DNA of 26,093 nt. Source: DATARH01 sp046724035 (GTDB lineage: Bacteria > Pseudomonadota > Alphaproteobacteria > ATCC43930 > CGMCC-115725). Both the position numbers and the translations under genes were made by a program. Below are positions 22,512-26,093 of the stretch, piece by piece. Under the pieces are notes generated by a model. It saw only the letters and a program-made list of their open reading frames with translations. It searched no databases and had not been told where the DNA came from. Position 1 is the stretch's first letter. Each line of letters starts with the position of its first letter. The stretch spans positions 1 to 26,093 of the forward strand of contig JBKOVT010000312.1 in assembly GCA_046724035.1 (NCBI GenBank), in the 5' to 3' direction.

Positions 22512-22604
22512 TCAAACCAGGTTCAGCAGCAGCGATCCTAGGATAATACCGGCGATCAGCCCAAAGGCGGCGCCGGTATCGGCATTGATCAGACGTCGCG
22601 TCAT
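22512..22604 (-). CDS. Candidate 30-aa glycine-zipper membrane peptide
   Basis: This is a short open frame, MTRRLINADT followed by GAAFGLIAGIILGSLLLNLV and TGA. It has a basic N-terminus and one helix-length hydrophobic segment. Glycines at 11, 15, 19 and 23 form a regular GxxxGxxxGxxxG zipper. It starts 44 bp after the minE stop on the same strand, so it could be the last gene of the min operon. Codon third positions are less G+C-rich than in minE, and no Shine-Dalgarno is obvious (TTTTCTCAGCT precedes the ATG). I recognise no homologue. It could be a real single-pass peptide or chance. Confidence 0.35.
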   Translation of the reverse strand: MTRRLINADTGAAFGLIAGIILGSLLLNLV

Positions 22605-22641
22605 AGCTGAGAAAACGCGCGCCGCCCTGGGCAGGTTTCGC

Positions 22642-22660
22642 GTGCCGGTCAGGCCGGCAC
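22642..22660 (-). other. Hairpin across the minE stop codon
   Basis: GTGCCGG and CCGGCAC form a perfect 7-bp stem around a 5-base loop that contains the minE TGA. No T run follows on the minus strand, so a classic intrinsic terminator is not supported. It may affect message stability or simply reflect G+C-rich coding sequence. Confidence 0.4.
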
Positions 22661-22954
22661 CGCGGACCCAAGCGGTTTCACCTTCGGTTTGGCACCCTCG
22701 ATCTCAATGTTGATCTCGAGCAGCGAGGTCTCGCCGGCCTTGTCGAGCGACACGCGGATCATGTCATCGCGGATCTCGACATAGCGGCCGACCACGTCGA
22801 TCAGCTCTTTCTGCAGACGCGGCAGAAAATCGGGCGCGTGGCTGCCCGCGCGTTCATGCGCCAGCACGATCTTGAGCCGCTCCTTGGCAATCGCGGCGCT
22901 CTTGGGGCGCGGCGGAAAGACCAAGTTGAGGAGACGCATGCCGTGGATACGCAT
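22649..22954 (-). CDS. minE: Cell division topological specificity factor MinE
   Basis: MinE stimulates the MinD ATPase at the membrane and drives pole-to-pole oscillation, so that FtsZ assembles at mid-cell. The 101-residue product has the N-terminal MinD-contact and membrane-binding region (RLLNLVFPPRPKSAAIAKERLKIVLAHER) and a C-terminal dimer domain (LQKELIDVVGRYVEI, then VSLDKAGETSLLEINIEI). I chose ATG 22954, which overlaps the minD stop as TGATG and has AGGG 4 bases upstream. A GTG one codon earlier is possible but too close to that site, and an ATG at 22939 (MRLLNLVF) would also give a plausible protein. Confidence 0.94.
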   Translation of the reverse strand: MRIHGMRLLNLVFPPRPKSAAIAKERLKIVLAHERAGSHAPDFLPRLQKELIDVVGRYVEIRDDMIRVSLDKAGETSLLEINIEIEGAKPKVKPLGSAVPA

Positions 22955-23766
22955 CACGCCCTGCCAAATAGGACACGGAAGAAGCCGCGGCGCTCGGGCT
23001 GCACAAAGCGCATCTCGCGCTGCTCGCCGAGGAAACGGGCGACAGCGTCGAGATATGCCCTGCCGGCCGGGCTGTCCTCGTCGAAGGCGACCGGCGTGCC
23101 GGTGTTCGAGGCGCGCAACACCGATTCCGATTCCGGAATGACGCCGAGCAGCGGCACCGACAGGATTTCCTGGACGTCCTCGACGGTCAGCATCTCGCCC
23201 TTGGCGACCCGCGCGGGGTCGTAGCGCGTCAATAGCAGATTGGTCTCGACCGGCGGCTCGTTGCGCTCGGCGCGGCGCGAGCGCGAGGCGAGAATGCCGA
23301 TGATGCGGTCGCTGTCGCGCACCGAGGAGACTTCCGGGTTTGTCACGATGATCGCGGCGTCGGCGAAATAGAGCGCCGTCACGGCGCCGTGCTCGATGCC
23401 GGCCGGGCTGTCGCAGATGATGAAGTCGAATTGCTGCTTCAGCTCCTCGAGGACGCGCTCGACCCCTTCCCGCTTCAGCGCGTCTTTGTCGCGCGTCTGC
23501 GAGGTCGGAAAGATGTAGAGATTGTCGTTGCGCTTATCCTTGATCAGCGCCTGATTGAGGTTGGCGTCGCCGTTGATAACATTGATGAAATCGAACACGA
23601 CGCGACGCTCGCAGCCCATCACGAGATCGAGGTTGCGCAAGCCGACGTCGAAATCGATGACCACGGTCTTATGGCCGCGCAATGCCAGCCCGGCGGCAAA
23701 AGCGGCAGCGGTGGTGGTCTTGCCGACCCCTCCCTTGCCGGATGTGATCGCCACGACCTTCGCCAC
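22954..23766 (-). CDS. minD: Septum site-determining ATPase MinD
   Basis: MinD is a deviant Walker ATPase that dimerises with ATP, binds the membrane and recruits MinC. With the GTG start at 23766 the product has 270 residues, the common length. The deviant P-loop GKGGVGKTT has the signature lysines Lys11 and Lys16. VIDFDVGLRNLDLVMG (switch I region) and FIICDSPAGIEHGA (switch II) follow. The C-terminal RRGFFRVLFGRA is an amphipathic membrane-targeting helix. The GTG is preferred to upstream ATG/TTG codons because GGGAGG stands 5 bases before it and the family begins (M)AKVVAITSGKGG. It lies 88 bp after minC, farther than the minD-minE overlap. Confidence 0.96.
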   Translation of the reverse strand: MAKVVAITSGKGGVGKTTTAAAFAAGLALRGHKTVVIDFDVGLRNLDLVMGCERRVVFDFINVINGDANLNQALIKDKRNDNLYIFPTSQTRDKDALKREGVERVLEELKQQFDFIICDSPAGIEHGAVTALYFADAAIIVTNPEVSSVRDSDRIIGILASRSRRAERNEPPVETNLLLTRYDPARVAKGEMLTVEDVQEILSVPLLGVIPESESVLRASNTGTPVAFDEDSPAGRAYLDAVARFLGEQREMRFVQPERRGFFRVLFGRA

Positions 23767-23854
23767 CAAATCCTCCCTCCCCCTCGCCGCTCCCGGCCTC
23801 GTCATTTCCTGGCCCCCCGATGCATGCCTCTGTCCCCCGCGGCAATGATGAGCG

Positions 23855-24583
23855 TTAATTCTTCGTTACCGTCAACTGGTCATCCACCAGCGCGATATGC
23901 ACCGCCGAACCCCGCTGTTCCGGCGGTAATTGCTCGCTGACGAGATAGCGGCCGGCGATGCTGACGAGCTCGGCCTCAAGCCGGGAGCAAAAGATTCGCG
24001 CCTCGACATCACCGCTGGCGCCCGCCAGCGCGCGGCCACGCAGCGCCGCATAGACGTGAATGTGGCCGTCAGCGACAAGCTCGGCCCCGGCGCTCACGGC
24101 TGCGGTGACGACAAGGTCGGTCCCGCGCGCGTAGATCTGTGTTCCCGAGCGCACCGGCTCGGTGATAAGGCGCGCCGGCGGCCGCGCCGATTGCATGGTC
24201 CCCGCCGGCATGATCGCGGCGGACGCCGCTGTGGCCTGTCCCGTCACGGCCTGGGCGGCACGTCGACTCGGTTGTGTCGAATTTGGCGCAAATACCGCGA
24301 GACCGGCCCCGGCGGCAGCGCTGATCTGTTCAGGCAGCGCATTCTGCACGCCGACGAGCGCCAGGGTGTGCCGGCGCAACGCCTCACCCGCGTCGAGAAA
24401 CGCCTCCTCGGTCGTAAATCCCTCGGAATCCTTTAGGTCGAGAACGACCGGGGCGTTGAGAAAAAAGCGCGGGCTGCGCCCGACTTGCTGCTGCAATTCC
24501 TCTTCGAAGGCGGCGTCCCGCAGCATCCCCGCGCGAACCACCATCACGGTGAAAAGCGCGCCCTGAACGAGATTGCCCGCCAT
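23855..24583 (-). CDS. minC: Septum site-determining protein MinC
   Basis: MinC inhibits FtsZ polymerisation where MinD carries it. The 242-residue product has the N-terminal FtsZ-binding domain (GALFTVMVVR, FFLNAPVVLDL) to about residue 105. A low-complexity linker rich in Ala, Pro, Ser and Thr follows, about residues 106-140. The C-terminal beta-helix that binds MinD has VRSGTQIYARGTDLVV, VSAGAELVADGHIHVYAALRGRALAGASGD and ARIFCSRLEAELVSIAGRY. ATG 24583 keeps the complete first strand; no good Shine-Dalgarno is visible. It is the first gene of the minus-strand min operon, with 131 bp between it and the serine hydrolase gene. Confidence 0.94.
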   Translation of the reverse strand: MAGNLVQGALFTVMVVRAGMLRDAAFEEELQQQVGRSPRFFLNAPVVLDLKDSEGFTTEEAFLDAGEALRRHTLALVGVQNALPEQISAAAGAGLAVFAPNSTQPSRRAAQAVTGQATAASAAIMPAGTMQSARPPARLITEPVRSGTQIYARGTDLVVTAAVSAGAELVADGHIHVYAALRGRALAGASGDVEARIFCSRLEAELVSIAGRYLVSEQLPPEQRGSAVHIALVDDQLTVTKN

Positions 24584-24714
24584 CGAAAACCGGCGCCATC
24601 ACCCACATGCTCGACCGCAACCGGGTTAGACCGAAATCCGCCGTGTCGCAATGGCTTTCCGGAGCGGTTTGCCGGCGCGGCGCGCGCGGCGACGCGTGCT
24701 TGCGCCGAGACCGA

Positions 24715-25824
24715 TCAGTCGCGAATCGCTGCTATCAGCATGCGGGCGAAACCATCGCGCGCGGCCGGATCGGTCCAGCGCAAGATGGCAACGAGGTCGT
24801 GCTCGGGATCGATCCAGGTCAGGTTGCCGCCGGCGCCGCTCGCGAAATAGCTGCCGGCGGGTGCGCTCGGCAGCCAGCCGCGATCGGTGTTCAGCCACCA
24901 GAAGTAGCCGTATTGCGGGTTAAGCGGACAGGGCACGCGCATGCGCTCGATCCACTCCTGCGACAGGATGCGTCGCCCGCTCCACTCGCCGCCGCGCAGC
25001 ATCAACAGGCCGATGCGCGCCTGATCGCGGGCGTGGATCGAGACACCGCCGCCCCAATGCGAGCCGCCTGGCACCGATTGCATCCGCCGGCCGTCAATCT
25101 CGACATAAGAGTTGCGGTAGCCGTGCCATTTCCAATCGGATGACGCGCCGATCGGCTCCATAACGAGCTCGCCAAACACCTCCGGCAACGGCCTGCGCCA
25201 CAACCGCAGCAGAGCGAGGCTCAGCCGGTTCACGCGCACGTCGTTGTATTCCCAGAACCCGCCCGGCGGCTGCAGATCGCGATGGGTACCCTTCTTGGCA
25301 GCGGCCGGGCCACCGCCGAGGCTGCGATTGCGGTCGATCAGATCCGGCTTGCCCCAGAGTTCCCCCTCCCATTCCGAGGTCTGCTGCAACAGGTGATGCC
25401 AGGTGATCGCGTCATTGTGCGGTGGATCGAAGCCGCCATCCTCGACCGTGCGTCGCACCGGCTCGTGCACGTCACGGATCAGGCCGCGGTCAAAGGCGAG
25501 CCCGGCGAGGATCGACAGGTAGCTCTTGGCGACGCTGAAGGTCAGATCGCAGCGCGTTGTGTCGCCCCACTCGGCAGCGATCCGGCCGCGGCGCAGAACG
25601 AGGCCGTTCGGGCCACCGCGCGGCCATACCGGACCGAGCGGCTCGTTCCACGGCGGCTCTTCGCCGAAATCGGTCGTGACCGCGTGGGCCAGATCGCGGC
25701 TCCACGGCGTCTCGTGCTCGGCGGCGTATTGCGCGGCGGCGGCAAGCGCACCGGCGCCGAAACTGGCGGCTTCGGGCGCGGCACGCTCCCACTCGACTGG
25801 ATTAGGCGGCGGAACATAGGGCAT
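24715..25824 (-). CDS. Beta-lactamase-fold serine hydrolase
   Basis: The 369-residue protein belongs to the broad serine beta-lactamase / penicillin-binding-protein-like family (class C fold, esterase EstB or 6-aminohexanoate-dimer hydrolase type). The nucleophile motif SxxK is Ser97-Val-Ala-Lys100 (TFSVAKSYLS). The second motif is probably Tyr193 in WEYNDVRVNRL, where the usual YxN reads YND. A third-motif candidate is SGAGGN near the C-terminus. No signal peptide is seen, so a cytosolic enzyme is likely; a beta-lactam target is not implied. ATG 25824 (MPYVPPPNPVEWERA) is preferred over a GTG 16 codons upstream; neither has a clear ribosome site. It stands alone between min and tat and diverges from tatA. 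Confidence 0.85.
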   Translation of the reverse strand: MPYVPPPNPVEWERAAPEAASFGAGALAAAAQYAAEHETPWSRDLAHAVTTDFGEEPPWNEPLGPVWPRGGPNGLVLRRGRIAAEWGDTTRCDLTFSVAKSYLSILAGLAFDRGLIRDVHEPVRRTVEDGGFDPPHNDAITWHHLLQQTSEWEGELWGKPDLIDRNRSLGGGPAAAKKGTHRDLQPPGGFWEYNDVRVNRLSLALLRLWRRPLPEVFGELVMEPIGASSDWKWHGYRNSYVEIDGRRMQSVPGGSHWGGGVSIHARDQARIGLLMLRGGEWSGRRILSQEWIERMRVPCPLNPQYGYFWWLNTDRGWLPSAPAGSYFASGAGGNLTWIDPEHDLVAILRWTDPAARDGFARMLIAAIRD

Positions 25825-25980
25825 GAGGTGCTTTCCGATGCAGTTTAGGCTTGATTTTCGGCCAATCGGCACGACTTCGTGAGTATCCGCGCCTCTGATG
25901 GTATCGCGAGCGGCGATTCGCCGCGAAACTCGGCGCGGTATCTGTTAAAACCGTCGTGTTTCAGCTTCCGGGGTCGTCAC

Positions 25981-26093
25981 ATGGGTTCGATGAGTTTAAT
26001 GCACTGGCTGATCGTTCTGGCCATTGTCCTGGTCCTGTTCGGCGCCGGCAAGCTACCCCGAGTAATGGGCGATTTCGCAAAGGGCATCAAGGC
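25981..26093 (+). CDS. tatA: Twin-arginine translocase subunit TatA (5' part, cut by window end)
   Basis: The visible 37 residues read MGSMSLMHWLIVLAIVLVLF followed by GAGKLPRVMGDFAKGIK. This is the short N-terminal membrane helix, the FG hinge and the start of the amphipathic helix typical of alphaproteobacterial TatA (family pattern MGSxSxxHWLIVL...FGxGKxPxxMGDxAKGIK). TatA forms the pore for export of folded proteins with twin-arginine signals. The start ATG at 25981 has only a weak GGGG upstream. tatB and tatC are expected just outside the window. The 156 bp before it hold a GCGGCG/CGCCGC hairpin (25910-25924) and no gene. Confidence 0.93.
   Translation, partial: MGSMSLMHWLIVLAIVLVLFGAGKLPRVMGDFAKGIK

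Noticed and set aside
23855..23869. TTAA-N7-TTAC, one base from the CtrA consensus TTAA-N7-TTAA, about 90 bp before minD.
   Set aside because: The TTAA includes the minC stop codon and the second half is imperfect. There is no second site nearby, so chance is the simpler reading.

Overview
The window is high-GC chromosomal DNA from an alphaproteobacterium. The main markers are a fused trpE(G) gene behind a WWW leader peptide, the ppiD / trpD / trpC / moaC / moeA neighbourhood, a minCDE operon, a GTTC-N7-GTTC candidate LexA site and an alphaproteobacterial-type tatA. The order within the class is not certain. A position in or near Rhodospirillales or Hyphomicrobiales is an inference from gene order. 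I see no rRNA, tRNA, CRISPR array or insertion sequence.

Layout. (1) 35-8261 is the tryptophan and molybdenum-cofactor block: ppiD (+), trpE(G) (-) with leader peptide trpL and a complete attenuator, an unrecognised 82-residue two-helix membrane protein (-), then trpD (+), an in-frame trpC-moaC fusion (+) and moeA (+), these last three joined by 4-bp ATGA overlaps. (2) 8262-17562 is a long minus-strand run that could be one operon. It starts with a Tat-exported family-5 substrate-binding protein, then two tandem paralogous Liv-type binding proteins, livH, livM, livG, livF, a small conserved-looking protein and an FAD-linked 2-hydroxyacid dehydrogenase. It looks like uptake plus first oxidation of an organic or amino acid. 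(3) 17676-21650 (+) is queA, tgt, queF and queG, the late queuosine pathway. A 225-bp AT-richer gap between queA and tgt carries GTTC repeats that fit a LexA box. (4) 21762-22495 (+) is aqpZ, interrupted by a 2-nt frameshift. (5) 22512-24583 (-) is minC-minD-minE followed by a possible 30-residue glycine-zipper membrane peptide. (6) 24715-25824 (-) is a beta-lactamase-fold serine hydrolase, and at 25981 a tatA gene begins and runs off the end.

How the genes connect. The trp genes are split between two strands: trpE(G) has its own sigma70-like promoter and translation-coupled attenuation, while trpD and trpC-moaC are transcribed with moeA. The transporter block appears self-contained (binding proteins, two permeases, two ATPases) and shares its transcript with an oxidoreductase. 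The que block covers preQ0 to queuosine except for the early QueC/D/E steps. The Tat signal on the family-5 binding protein fits the presence of tatA at the window edge.

The points most worth following up are the TrpC-MoaC fusion, the strand-inverted trpE(G) with an apparently leaderless trpL, the glycine-zipper mini-ORF after minE, the possible SOS control in front of tgt, and the broken aqpZ.
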